From contig NZ_CP040330.1 of NCBI RefSeq assembly GCF_005576615.1, positions 2,852,001 to 2,916,000 on the forward strand: 64,000 bases of DNA, given 5' to 3'. The position numbers and the translations under genes were made by a program. Numbering within the stretch: the stretch's first letter is position 1; every line of letters starts with the position of its first letter. This stretch comes from Natrinema versiforme. GTDB taxonomy: Archaea > Halobacteriota > Halobacteria > Halobacteriales > Natrialbaceae. The notes under the pieces were generated by a model. The model saw only the letters and a list, made by a program, of their open reading frames with translations. It did no database searches and had not been told where the DNA came from. Below are positions 50,709-59,508 of this stretch, one piece after another.

Positions 50709-52208
50709 TCACTTCAGCCCGCGATCCTCGAGCGCGTAGGCGATCCGCTCGAGGGTCTTGTAGGCGTAGTAGATGACGCCGGCGACGTGGGGTGCGAGTC
50801 GGTTACCGATACGGACGCGCCGATCTGGCTCGAGGACGACGTAGACCTGCACCGCGAGGACCGGGATGGTGACGACGTTGAGGACGGCCGTGTACGTCCC
50901 GGGGACGGTGCCGCCGGCTGCGCTCACTGGCGGGATGAGCCCGAGGCCGCCGAACAGCAGGTGGACTGCGAGACCGGCAGTCACTGCTGCGAGGAAGAAC
51001 GCGACGAAGATCACGGCAGCCATCCGGATCCCGTAGTAGCGGCGATAGGCCTGAACCAGCGGGAGGATCAGCAGGTCCGCGAAGATGAACGCGAGGACGC
51101 CGCCGAAGGAGACGCCGTTCTGCCAGAGAACGACCCCGAAGGGGATGTTCCCGACCGAACAGAGGAAGGTGACGACGCCGACGACGGCACCCAGAACGAC
51201 GTTCGAGACGAGCCGAACGGCGCTGCCCTCGGCACCGACACCGAAGACGGCTGTCCACCAAGCGTTCGGCACCAGCGCGGCCAGCAGGCCGGCGATGAGA
51301 AAGCCCAGCAGGATGTCCCGCCAGAGCATGTCCCACTCGCGGATCGTGTTCGCGGCCGCCGCCCGCCAGCGGTCGCCCGAGAAGAGTTCGGGGCCGGCAG
51401 TGACCGCCTCCCGGTCAGTCGCCGGATCGTACGCGCCCCGACAGCCCTCACAGCAGAAGTACCGCCGTTCGCCATCGACCTCCCGTACGATCGTGTCCTC
51501 GTCGGCCGGATCCGCACGCATGCCACAGGTAGCACACTCGGTCTCCTCGAGTGCCCGGGCGTGCTCTCGTGCGCGTTCGATCCACGCCTCGGGGACGAAC
51601 CGACGGTAGACGATCGCGAGGACGACGATCGCGACGAGGCCGCCGACGATCTCAGCGAGGGCGAACTGCCAGCCCAGCAGGAGCAGAACGACCAAGGCGA
51701 GTTCCAGTACGAGATCCGTACTCGCGAACTGGAACGCCCCCAGACTGGCCGCGGCCGACGCGCCCTTCGTGAACAGCGATCGGGTCATCGAGACCGCCGA
51801 GAACGAGCAACTCGAGGACGACGCGCCGAAGAACGAGCCGTAGGCGACGGCTCGCCAGCTGTCGTCGCCGAGGTAGTCAGTGATCCGGTCCTCGGAGAGG
51901 AACTCCTGGATCGCGCCGGAGAGCGTGAAGCCGAACACGAGCGCCCACCACGTCTCCCAGCCCATCTTGAACGCGATGATCGTGCCGTCGACGAGAGCCA
52001 GCAGGAACGCGCCGAGCAGCCCGACGAGCCGTGCAGCGAGGTCGAGTCCGCCGTCGTTCGGGGCGACCATTCCGGGGCCGGTCAACCGCCCGACGAACGG
52101 GGGACGCCGTCCGTGCTCGATCACCGTCAGTGCCAGTGAGGCGAGCGGTCGTCCCTGTGCGAGCGCGAGGTCTGACGCGTCGATGATCGGATGTAACGCT
52201 GAGAGCAT
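50709..52208 (-). CDS. COG0701 permease with inserted Cys-rich YHS-like domain
   Basis: A 499-residue permease. The two membrane halves (residues 60-205 and 290-430) each carry the COG0701/DUF318 signature: GSFFGASSSSCSFSAVSMT near 124-142, and CSVGNIPFGVVLWQNGVSFGGVLAFIF in the second half. Between them at 220-265 is a YHS-like segment ECATCGMRADPADED, with CATC (Cys225, Cys228) and FCCEGC (Cys252, Cys253, Cys256). COG0701 permeases move arsenic or other soft metals, so metal handling is plausible. The leader is long (about 130 bp to TATA), unlike the other leaderless genes. Confidence 0.85.
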   Translation of the reverse strand: MLSALHPIIDASDLALAQGRPLASLALTVIEHGRRPPFVGRLTGPGMVAPNDGGLDLAARLVGLLGAFLLALVDGTIIAFKMGWETWWALVFGFTLSGAIQEFLSEDRITDYLGDDSWRAVAYGSFFGASSSSCSFSAVSMTRSLFTKGASAAASLGAFQFASTDLVLELALVVLLLLGWQFALAEIVGGLVAIVVLAIVYRRFVPEAWIERAREHARALEETECATCGMRADPADEDTIVREVDGERRYFCCEGCRGAYDPATDREAVTAGPELFSGDRWRAAAANTIREWDMLWRDILLGFLIAGLLAALVPNAWWTAVFGVGAEGSAVRLVSNVVLGAVVGVVTFLCSVGNIPFGVVLWQNGVSFGGVLAFIFADLLILPLVQAYRRYYGIRMAAVIFVAFFLAAVTAGLAVHLLFGGLGLIPPVSAAGGTVPGTYTAVLNVVTIPVLAVQVYVVLEPDRRVRIGNRLAPHVAGVIYYAYKTLERIAYALEDRGLK

Positions 52209-52448
52209 GGTGGATGAAAGCGAGGCGGCCCGCCAGAAGCGAGGGCGTTCGATCGAGGCTGCGATCGGACAGCAGCGGCTGTGCCGTCGAGCCAGGAGGT
52301 CATCCGCGCCGAGGCGCGTCGTCCGGGCTTTCCAACACCAATCACCAATGGATTGTGCCCTATAAAAATGGACGAAACCTAGAAGATATAAATCGGATGT
52401 GCGACGTGTCGGTGTCGATTCGTTCGCGAGCCCACTCCCGGGGCTGTT
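52209..52448. other. Leader and upstream region of the permease gene
   Basis: A 240-bp gap. A minus-strand TATA-like TTTTATAG (52360-52367) lies about 150 bp upstream of the permease start, followed by a direct repeat of ATTGGTG within 52335-52352. That implies a leader of about 130 nt. No convincing ORF is present. Confidence 0.4.
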
Positions 52449-52892
52449 TCAGCGGTTCAACAGGCCGATCGCTCGGTGACGGTTGTAGAGGTAGGCGATA
52501 CAGACCGCCACGGTCGAGAGCAGAAACGCGACGATCGCGATCGCGATCGCGATTCCGAACCCGGCCGCCAGCCCGGAGAGCACGCCGAGGAGAAGGGGCG
52601 CGGCGACCGCCGCTCCGACGTAGATCTTGCGGTCGGGGGCCCACGAATCGGTCTCGCTCGCGACGTATTCGACGTCGCGCCAGATCGCGGGCAGCGTCAC
52701 GGCGCCCGTCGCGGTGACGACGATCAGGAGGGCGACGCTCCCCAGACTCGAGGCCACCACCGAGCCGCCGCCGGTGAGGCGAGCGAGCGAGACGATTCCG
52801 AGGAGGCTCAGGGCGGGATAGCCGATCAGGACGTACCAGTACCACGGCGCACGGCCGGTCGGGTCGATCGCTGTGAGATCACCACGTGACAT
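52449..52892 (-). CDS. Four-helix membrane protein (147 aa)
   Basis: A 147-residue protein with four hydrophobic segments (WYWYVLIGYPALSLLGIVSL; VASSLGSVALLIVVTATGAVTL; IYVGAAVAAPLLLGVLSGLAAGFG; IAIAIVAFLLSTVAVCIAYLYN). It is upstream of the permease on the same strand, but with a 240-bp gap. The start at 52892 is chosen over an in-frame start at 52955 because the latter adds a weak polar extension. No function is suggested. Confidence 0.65.
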   Translation of the reverse strand: MSRGDLTAIDPTGRAPWYWYVLIGYPALSLLGIVSLARLTGGGSVVASSLGSVALLIVVTATGAVTLPAIWRDVEYVASETDSWAPDRKIYVGAAVAAPLLLGVLSGLAAGFGIAIAIAIVAFLLSTVAVCIAYLYNRHRAIGLLNR

Positions 52893-52997
52893 GACGCATC
52901 CGCCGTTCGAACCACCCACTGATAAGCTGTCTAGATACATAATATTAGTACACAAAATAACTGAAATAGGCGTCTAGCGTGTCCTATGGGTCCGTAT

Positions 52998-53005
52998 CTT
53001 TATTC
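52998..53005 (+). promoter_or_regulatory. TATA box of zinc-ribbon-like gene
   Basis: CTTTATTC lies about 32 bp before the ATG at 53033, in a very AT-rich 120-bp divergent promoter. It supports this start over the downstream ATG at 53102. Confidence 0.5.
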
Positions 53006-53032
53006 TAAACACTCTCAGTATTGTGTCTGTTT

Positions 53033-53668
53033 ATGGCACTGGCACCGCTAGCCGGGATACCCCGGTCGGACCGCTCTGACGGTCCGATCGACCGCAAACA
53101 CATGATCGGTGAACACGCATTCTGCCCGACCAGCGGTGCATCTCTCTCGCGAGAGGTCCACTACGACGAACGCGGCCGTCCGGAACGCGTTCCCCAGTCC
53201 GACGACCTCTCGCCGAACGCGTCCCTCGACGCCCCGCTCACGACAGGGGAACGGCGCTCCTCGAGGCGTGCGCTCGCGACCCACTTCCGGCGGTGTCACC
53301 GCCGGCACGCCGACGCGGACAACGAACTCTACTGTCGCGCCGCGCTCTCGCTCGCCCGACTCAAGCGGGCGGCCACGGGTCGCCAAGGGCGCGATGTCAT
53401 CGTCTGGTACGCGCTGGCCGAACGGCTCGCCCGCGACGGGTTCGACGTGGACTGGATGAGCGCCCACGCCGAACCGCGATGTCCGGACTGCAGCGGTCGG
53501 CTAACGTACGTCGAGGGCCCCGACGGGCCGATCGGCCGCTGTGGCGGGTCGTGTCACGGGACGCGTGCCGATCGACTCGAGACGATCCGTGACACCGTCT
53601 GCTCGCTGTTCGCGCGAACGTTCCCCGACGATCCGACCCCAGATACCGATGCACTCACGCTACTGTGA
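53033..53668 (+). CDS. Haloarchaeal zinc-binding protein, unknown function
   Basis: A 211-residue protein. A cysteine near the N-terminus lies in MIGEHAFCPTSG, and a zinc-ribbon-like pattern is present near the end: CPDCSGRLTYVEGPDGPIGRCGGSC. The middle is Arg/Asp-rich and helical (RRALATHFRRCHRRHADADNELYC), and a Trp/Tyr segment follows (VIVWYALAERLARDGFDVDW). I do not recognise a named family. It may bind a nucleic acid through the zinc ribbon. It sits upstream of the DUF389 gene, 50 bp away. Confidence 0.6.
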   Translation: MALAPLAGIPRSDRSDGPIDRKHMIGEHAFCPTSGASLSREVHYDERGRPERVPQSDDLSPNASLDAPLTTGERRSSRRALATHFRRCHRRHADADNELYCRAALSLARLKRAATGRQGRDVIVWYALAERLARDGFDVDWMSAHAEPRCPDCSGRLTYVEGPDGPIGRCGGSCHGTRADRLETIRDTVCSLFARTFPDDPTPDTDALTLL

Positions 53669-53718
53669 TCGACCGCGACGGGTATCGCCGGTCCACCCTC
53701 GCCACGGGAACGACGAAT

Positions 53719-54732
53719 ATGCGACTCCTGACCGTGCTTACCACCTCGCAGTCGAGTACAGACGAGGTCACGGCGATCGTCGAGCACCACGACCTCGAGT
53801 ACAGTCTCACCGACCACACCGACGGCGAGAGCCGGACGATCACCGTCCCCGCGCCCGCCCACGCGATCGAGCCGTTGGAGGACGATCTGGCGACGGTCGG
53901 CGACGACGTCTCCATCGTCGTCGAAGAACCGATGGCGATCGTCGGGAGCGGCTGGGACGAGTCGCCGCCCGCGAAGCGACGCGAGTGGCTCTCGTTCGAA
54001 CGCATCTCGCGGAGCGAACTGCGATCGAAGGCCCAATCGCAGTTGCCCTCGCTCGTCATCTTCGCCGCGATGACGGCGATCAGCGGCGTCGTCGCCACCA
54101 CCGGCGTCCTGCTGAACTCGCTTGCGGTCCTGGTCGGCGCGATGGTGATCGCACCCCTGCTCGGGCCGGCGATGGCCTCGAGCGCCGCGACGGTGCTCGA
54201 CGAGCGCCAGTTGTTCGTCCGCGGGGTCAAGCTCCAGCTCGTCGGCATCGGCGTCGCGATGGCGAGCGCCCTCGCGTTCGCGGCGTTCGCGCGGACCTCC
54301 GCGGTCATCACGGCCGCGGTCGACCTGCAGGCGAGTCTGGGGCTCGGCAGCCACGGCCTGCCGCCGTCGCTGCTCGTGACCGTCGCGGTCTGTTCGGGCA
54401 TCGCCGCGGGGCTCGGGATGGCGACGACCGGGATCACGGACCTCATCGGAGTGATGATCGCGGCCGCGATCATGCCGCCGATCGGCGTCGTCGGTGTCGG
54501 CGTCGCCTGGACCGAGCCCGCGGCCGTCCTCGGCTCGCTCGTCGTCGTCGCGGTCAACGTCATCGCGATCAACGTCGGCGCGATCGCGACCCTCTGGACC
54601 GTCGGCTTCCACCCCTCGGACCGCTCGCGCATCCGGACGACCCGAGGAGCCATCCTCCGGCGAGTCGTCCTGCTGACGGCCTTGCTACTGGTCGCGATTC
54701 GACTCCTCGAGGTCGTCTCCGACGGCCTCTGA
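53719..54732 (+). CDS. DUF389 family membrane protein
   Basis: A 337-residue membrane protein. The N-terminal domain (residues 1-110) is a soluble alpha/beta lobe resembling the TIGR00341 family start (MRLLTVLTTSQSSTDEVTAIVEHHDLEYSL). Six hydrophobic segments follow, including LPSLVIFAAMTAISGVVATTGVLLNSLAVLVGAMVIAPLLGPAMA, the family signature. DUF389 proteins are widespread in archaea and bacteria and have no established role. The next gene starts 30 bp after the stop. Confidence 0.85.
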   Translation: MRLLTVLTTSQSSTDEVTAIVEHHDLEYSLTDHTDGESRTITVPAPAHAIEPLEDDLATVGDDVSIVVEEPMAIVGSGWDESPPAKRREWLSFERISRSELRSKAQSQLPSLVIFAAMTAISGVVATTGVLLNSLAVLVGAMVIAPLLGPAMASSAATVLDERQLFVRGVKLQLVGIGVAMASALAFAAFARTSAVITAAVDLQASLGLGSHGLPPSLLVTVAVCSGIAAGLGMATTGITDLIGVMIAAAIMPPIGVVGVGVAWTEPAAVLGSLVVVAVNVIAINVGAIATLWTVGFHPSDRSRIRTTRGAILRRVVLLTALLLVAIRLLEVVSDGL

Positions 54733-54762
54733 ACCGTCCCGATACCGCCGCATCTCCGACCC

Positions 54763-56202
54763 ATGACTGACGATCCGTCACACCCAGATTCCGAACGCGC
54801 ACCCGATTCGTCTCCGCCACCCGCGGCGGGCAACACCGCCGATTCCGAGGCGGTCCGCGGAACCGGCCGCTCGAGCGATGACGGCGACTCCGACCGCGAC
54901 GACCGAGACGACTACGACAGCGACGGCCATGACCGCGACGACCACGATACTCGCGACGACCGCGACGGCGGGGACGAGTCCTCGCTCGGCGTCTCCCTCG
55001 TCGGCTACGCGCTCCGACTGACGGCCGCCGCGCTGGTGGTCGGCGGGCGGCTCCTCTGGACCGGCGTCCGGATCGGCTCGCGGTACGTCACCGACACGCC
55101 GTCGCGACGGCGGGGCCGCCGGTGGCTCCTGCTCGAGGGCGATCGGCGGGTGATCGTCGGCTGGTTCGTCGCCGGCGTCTTCGCCGTCGCGCTCGTCCTC
55201 GGGGTTAGCGACGTCATCGGCGTCCGGGAGAGCCGGTTCGTCACGACGATGTTCAGTACGATGATCGCGGGGCTGTTCTCGTTCATCCCGATCGTCGTCG
55301 CGGTCAACCAGCTGATCATCTCGCGGCTGTTCGGCACGCCCGATCGGCTCACCGAGCGGATCGACGGCGTCCAGGCGTTCCGCAGTCGCGTCGAGACACA
55401 GACGGAGGGCGACGGTGTCAGTCCCACCGATCCCGCCCCGTTTCTCGCCCGCCTCGCCGGGACGCTCGGCAGCCGCGCCGACGAACTCGCGACCGAGTGC
55501 GGGGACGACCATCGGCCGACCGACGGCGGCGAGCGCAGCCGCGTCAGCGACGCCGACGACACGCCGATCTCGGCCCTCGAGTCGATCTGTCGCTTCGCGT
55601 CGCGAACGCGCGAGCACACCCGAGACCTCTCCGCGCAGCTCACCGGCGAGACCGAGTCGGTCTTCGCCGTCGTGCTACCGACGATCGACCACGACTACGC
55701 CGGTGCCGCAAACGAGGCGCAGCGGCTCGGTCACCGGTTCGACGAGGAACTGTCGGGCCGGGCCGCGTCGCTGCTCGAGGAACTCCGCGAGCTGTTCGTC
55801 ACCGCGGACGCGACGCGGCAGTACTTCACGACGATCTACCTCCAGCGCGAACTCGCGCGGCTGTCGCGGCTGATTACCTACAGCGGCACCGCCGCGATCC
55901 TGCTCTCGTCGCTGGTCATCATGATCTACGCCAGCGGCTACCCCCCGGTCGCCTTCGAGGGGTGGCTGCTCGTGCTCGTGAGCCTCGCGCTCGCGGTCGC
56001 GTTCAGCCCCCTCGCGGTGCTGTTCGCGTACGTCGTCCGCATCTCGGCCATCCTCAAGCGGACCTCCGCGCCGGGCGCGTTCACGCCGCCGGGCGAGTTC
56101 CACCGGTCGTACGACGCCCGCGGCGCGACCCAGCCCGGCGAGGTGACGGCGACGACTCGAGCGGCCGACGCCGACGACCGGTCGAGCGAGGGCGATCGGT
56201 GA
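54763..56202 (+). CDS. Membrane protein with Asp/His-rich N-terminus, unknown family
   Basis: A 479-residue protein. Residues 1-80 are Asp/Ser/His-rich (SDGDSDRDDRDDYDSDGHDRD and onward), which could bind metal or be disordered. Four hydrophobic segments include WFVAGVFAVALVLGVSDVIG and SRLITYSGTAAILLSSLVIMIYASGY. A conserved-looking central part (RITERIDGVQAFRSRVETQ, FDEELSGRAASLLEELRELF) is cytoplasmic. Downstream it is coupled (GTGA) to a Tat-exported propeller, which suggests the two work together across the membrane. Confidence 0.7.
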   Translation: MTDDPSHPDSERAPDSSPPPAAGNTADSEAVRGTGRSSDDGDSDRDDRDDYDSDGHDRDDHDTRDDRDGGDESSLGVSLVGYALRLTAAALVVGGRLLWTGVRIGSRYVTDTPSRRRGRRWLLLEGDRRVIVGWFVAGVFAVALVLGVSDVIGVRESRFVTTMFSTMIAGLFSFIPIVVAVNQLIISRLFGTPDRLTERIDGVQAFRSRVETQTEGDGVSPTDPAPFLARLAGTLGSRADELATECGDDHRPTDGGERSRVSDADDTPISALESICRFASRTREHTRDLSAQLTGETESVFAVVLPTIDHDYAGAANEAQRLGHRFDEELSGRAASLLEELRELFVTADATRQYFTTIYLQRELARLSRLITYSGTAAILLSSLVIMIYASGYPPVAFEGWLLVLVSLALAVAFSPLAVLFAYVVRISAILKRTSAPGAFTPPGEFHRSYDARGATQPGEVTATTRAADADDRSSEGDR

Positions 56203-57170
56203 CCGGGCGTCACCGGTCCCGGCGCGCCGTCCTCGCAGCGGTCGGGGCGGCGGCCGGATCGCTGTCGATCGCGGGCTGTGCCGACACCGACAGCGAGTGG
56301 GTCGCCGCCGACCCGCCCACCGACGCCGCGCTGGAAGCCGTCGTGACGACCGCCGACGGGGCCTACGCCGTCGGTGAAGACGGGATCGTCCTCGCCCGCG
56401 ACGGCGGCGACTGGACCGTCCGCCTCGAGCGCGGCCTCGGCGGGGCGGGCGACGGCTTGCGCTCCGCGGCGGTCACGAGCAACGGACGAGCCATGTGGGT
56501 CGCCGGCGACAGCGGCGCGCTCGGCTACTACGACGTCGTCGCCGACCGCGCCGTGGACTTCTCCGCACCGAAGGAGAAGACGACCTCGTGGACGGCGGTC
56601 GCCGCCGCCGGATTGGCCGGCGACGAGCGGCTCACGGCCATCAACAGCTCCGGCGAACTCCTCCGGGGCCGGCGCGACGGCGCGACCGTCGACTGGAGCG
56701 ACGTGATCAAACCCGGGTCCGGCTCGAGCGTGACCGACATCGACCTCACGCCGCTGGCGTACGGCTACGTGGTCGACACCGACGGCGGCGTCTTCGAGTC
56801 TCGAGACGGCGGCGTCTCGTGGAGCCGCATCGGGCTCGAGGGCGCGGGAGTCGACTTCGCGACGGTCGCGGCGACGGACAGCGGTCGCGTCTCGGTCGCC
56901 GGCGGCAACGGCGTCGTCTCCACCTACAACGGCGTCGACTGGTCGCGAACGACGCTGGGCGAGCAGCCGATCGCGGCGCTCGCACGGGACCGCGACACCG
57001 CGCTGGCGGTCTCGTCTGCGGGAGTGCTCTACGAGCGCGGCTTCGACGGCTGGGCCGAACTCGCCGACCTCCGGCCGGGGAACGAACTGCGGTCGGTCGC
57101 GCTCGCCACCGCCCGGTCGCCGCAACTGGTCGTCGGCGAGTCCGGAACGATATTCGAACGGCGGTACTGA
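56199..57170 (+). CDS. Tat-exported beta-propeller lipoprotein, paralogue of the 43905 gene
   Basis: A 323-residue protein starting at GTG. The Tat signal SRRAVLAAVGAAAGSLSIAGC ends in a lipobox. The propeller repeats match those of the cytoplasmic paralogue: DGAYAVGEDGIVLARDGGDWTVRLERGLG, WVAGDSGALGYYDVVADRAVDFSAPKEKTTSWTAV, DGGVFESRDGGVSWSRIG. The C-terminal repeat ends QLVVGESGTIFERRY. The start codon overlaps the upstream stop by 4 bp (GTGA). It probably acts outside the membrane with the upstream membrane protein. Confidence 0.82.
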   Translation: MTGRHRSRRAVLAAVGAAAGSLSIAGCADTDSEWVAADPPTDAALEAVVTTADGAYAVGEDGIVLARDGGDWTVRLERGLGGAGDGLRSAAVTSNGRAMWVAGDSGALGYYDVVADRAVDFSAPKEKTTSWTAVAAAGLAGDERLTAINSSGELLRGRRDGATVDWSDVIKPGSGSSVTDIDLTPLAYGYVVDTDGGVFESRDGGVSWSRIGLEGAGVDFATVAATDSGRVSVAGGNGVVSTYNGVDWSRTTLGEQPIAALARDRDTALAVSSAGVLYERGFDGWAELADLRPGNELRSVALATARSPQLVVGESGTIFERRY

Positions 57171-57256
57171 CGGCCGTCGGTCCCGGGACCGTTGCCGACT
57201 CGCATCCCCGCTCGTTCCATCAGTGATTACTTGTGTCTCTCCGTCACGTTCGAACG

Positions 57257-57718
57257 ATGGTCTCACGAAGAGACGCCCTCGCTCTCGGTTGCGGTGCGGG
57301 CGTCACCGCAATCTCCGGCTGTACCGGCCTCCTCTCCGACTCGTCCCGCCTTTCGCTGATCGCGTTGAACTTCGATTCGGAACCGCACGCGATGACCGTC
57401 GAACTGCTCCGCGCGGACGCCGACAGGTACTCCGAGGCGGTCGAGTTGCGAGAGCGATACGAACTCGAGGCGCCGCCGGACGGCGACGCCGCGTATGAAC
57501 ACCGCGAGCCAGATACGCTCGAGAACGAGAGATACGTCGTCAGGGCCGATCTCCAGGACTTGCCCGCGACGAGGGCGACGTATCAGTACTATCCGGGCTG
57601 TCCGGACGGCGACGAGTCCGACGACCTCTACGTCGAAGTCAGAACCGAACCGGAGAGCGACGACCGGTACATCGAATTCACGCAGAATCGGTGTTCGGGC
57701 AGTTCCGGGTGGTTCTGA
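57257..57718 (+). CDS. Tat lipoprotein (153 aa), unknown function
   Basis: A 153-residue exported lipoprotein. The signal VSRRDALALGCGAGVTAISGC has the twin arginines and a lipobox. The mature part is a small beta-rich domain with RLSLIALNFDSEPHAMTVELLRADADRYSEAVEL and YQYYPGCPDGDE, ending SGWF. No family is known to me. Two cysteines in the mature chain could pair. It lies 86 bp after the propeller gene on the same strand, so co-transcription is possible. Confidence 0.7.
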   Translation: MVSRRDALALGCGAGVTAISGCTGLLSDSSRLSLIALNFDSEPHAMTVELLRADADRYSEAVELRERYELEAPPDGDAAYEHREPDTLENERYVVRADLQDLPATRATYQYYPGCPDGDESDDLYVEVRTEPESDDRYIEFTQNRCSGSSGWF

Positions 57719-57845
57719 ACGGCCGTTCGTACCGCGCTGCGATCGCGACGGGCGATCGGTCCGGGGACGGTCGTGCTGGGACGGCGGGGACGCCGTCGGC
57801 TCCGTCCCGTTACGCTTTACCCCCACCAGCCCGAATCGAGGCGCA

Positions 57846-59342
57846 ATGACTGCCCAGACCGCCCAGCAGGGCGACCTCGTGACCGTCATCGGACTCGAGG
57901 TCCACGTCCAGCTGGAGACCGACACGAAGATCTTCTGTGGCTGTTCGACCGAGCCGAGCGACGAGCCAAACGACAACGTCTGCCCGGTCTGTCTCGGGCT
58001 CCCGGGCGCGTTGCCGGTCCTCAACGAGGCCGCCGTCGAGGCCGCCGTCAAGATCGGGAAGGCGATCGACGCCGACATTCCCGAGGAGACCCGGTTCCAC
58101 CGGAAGAACTACTACTACCCCGACCTGCCCAAGAACTTCCAGATCACCCAGTACGACGAACCGATCTGTGCCGACGGCGAACTCGAGGTGTCCGTCCAGG
58201 GGAACCGCCGCACGGTCGCGATCGAGCGCGCCCACCTGGAGGAGGACCCGGGCAGCCTGCAACACGTCGGCGGCGGTGGCGGCATCGATTCGGCCGATTA
58301 CACGCTCGTCGACTACAACCGTGCGGGCACGCCGCTGATGGAGATCGTCACGGCCCCCGACTTCCGCAGTCCGAGCGAGGTCCGAGCGTTCCTCGCGGAA
58401 CTCGAGGAGGTGCTCGAGTACCTGAGCGTCTTCGACGCCGAGCGGGACGGCAGCCTGCGGATCGACGCCAACCTCTCGATCATCCCCGAGGAAGAGATCG
58501 ACGGCGACGACACCGACGAGATCGGAATGGACGCACTCGAGTCGGCCAACCGAACCGAGGTCAAGAACATCTCAAGTCACAAGGGCGCAGAGAAGGCCTT
58601 GGCCTACGAGGAGACCCGCCAGAAGAACGCCATCCAGCGCGGGCGCGCGGTCGAACAGGAGACCCGCCACTGGGACGAGTCCCGCGGGATCACGGTCTCG
58701 ATGCGCTCGAAAGAGGAGGAGAAGGACTACCGGTACTTCGAGGAGGCCGACCTGCCGCCGCTGCGGGTCTCGGGCTGGAAAGACGAAATCGCGATCCCGG
58801 AACTCCCCTCCGCTCGCCGCGAGCGGTTCCAAGACGAATACGGCCTGAGCGAGGAGGCGGCCTCGAAGCTCACCTCGACCAAGCAGGTCGCGGACTTCTA
58901 CGAGGACGTCGCCGGCGAGTTCGACCCCGATCTGGCCGCGACGTGGGTCGCGGACAACCTGCTGGGCGAACTCAACTACCGCGACATCGAGATCACCGAG
59001 ATCGGGGGCCGACTCGAGGAGATCAAGCGACTCGTCGAACTCGTCGCCGAGGACGAAATCACGGCGAAAAACGCCCGCGAGACGGTCCTGCGATCGATGC
59101 TCGACGACGGCCGAACGCCCGACGAGGTCGTCGCGGAGGACGGACTGGGCAAGACCGGCGAAGACGAGGTCCAGCAGGCCGTCGTCGAAGCGATCGACGA
59201 GAACCCCGACGCCGTCGACGACTACGAGAGCGGCGACGACGGTGCGATCAACTTCCTCGTCGGACAGGTCATGCAAAAGACCGGCGGCAGCGCGGACCCG
59301 GGCGACGTGAACCAGTTGCTGCGGGCCGAACTCGAGGACTAA
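57846..59342 (+). CDS. gatB: Aspartyl/glutamyl-tRNA amidotransferase subunit B
   Basis: The GatCAB B subunit, which transamidates misacylated Glu-tRNA(Gln) or Asp-tRNA(Asn). At 498 residues it is full length. The catalytic and zinc parts are clear: TVIGLEVHVQLETDTKIFC near 14-32, the zinc set CGC and CPVC (33-35 and about 49-52), FHRKNYYYPDLPKNFQITQYDEP, and ESANRTEVKNISSHKG. The C-terminal YqeY-like helical domain (ELVAEDEITAKNARETVL) binds the tRNA elbow. gatA and gatC are not nearby, as is usual in haloarchaea. Confidence 0.97.
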   Translation: MTAQTAQQGDLVTVIGLEVHVQLETDTKIFCGCSTEPSDEPNDNVCPVCLGLPGALPVLNEAAVEAAVKIGKAIDADIPEETRFHRKNYYYPDLPKNFQITQYDEPICADGELEVSVQGNRRTVAIERAHLEEDPGSLQHVGGGGGIDSADYTLVDYNRAGTPLMEIVTAPDFRSPSEVRAFLAELEEVLEYLSVFDAERDGSLRIDANLSIIPEEEIDGDDTDEIGMDALESANRTEVKNISSHKGAEKALAYEETRQKNAIQRGRAVEQETRHWDESRGITVSMRSKEEEKDYRYFEEADLPPLRVSGWKDEIAIPELPSARRERFQDEYGLSEEAASKLTSTKQVADFYEDVAGEFDPDLAATWVADNLLGELNYRDIEITEIGGRLEEIKRLVELVAEDEITAKNARETVLRSMLDDGRTPDEVVAEDGLGKTGEDEVQQAVVEAIDENPDAVDDYESGDDGAINFLVGQVMQKTGGSADPGDVNQLLRAELED

Positions 59343-59477
59343 CCGGCGCGTTCGACGGTTTCTTTCCTCCACAACCGAGCTTGCGGGTCTTGTGGACCTG
59401 ACGCGCCCCGAGTCGCGACTATCACCGGAGTCGTTTCCGTACCGATCCGGTACACGTCCCCTTCCGCGACCGCGTGA

Positions 59478-59485
59478 ATTATAAA
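59478..59485 (+). promoter_or_regulatory. TATA box of MBL-fold gene
   Basis: ATTATAAA is centred 27 bp from ATG 59509, supporting that start over ATG 59494 for a leaderless mRNA. Confidence 0.6.
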
Positions 59486-59508
59486 CTATCGACATGTTCC
59501 TAGCCGGC

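Noticed and set aside
52127-52348. A 73-residue minus-strand ORF upstream of the permease gene
   Set aside because: It starts at TTG, overlaps the permease start and is arginine-rich with no motif. It is more likely part of the leader.
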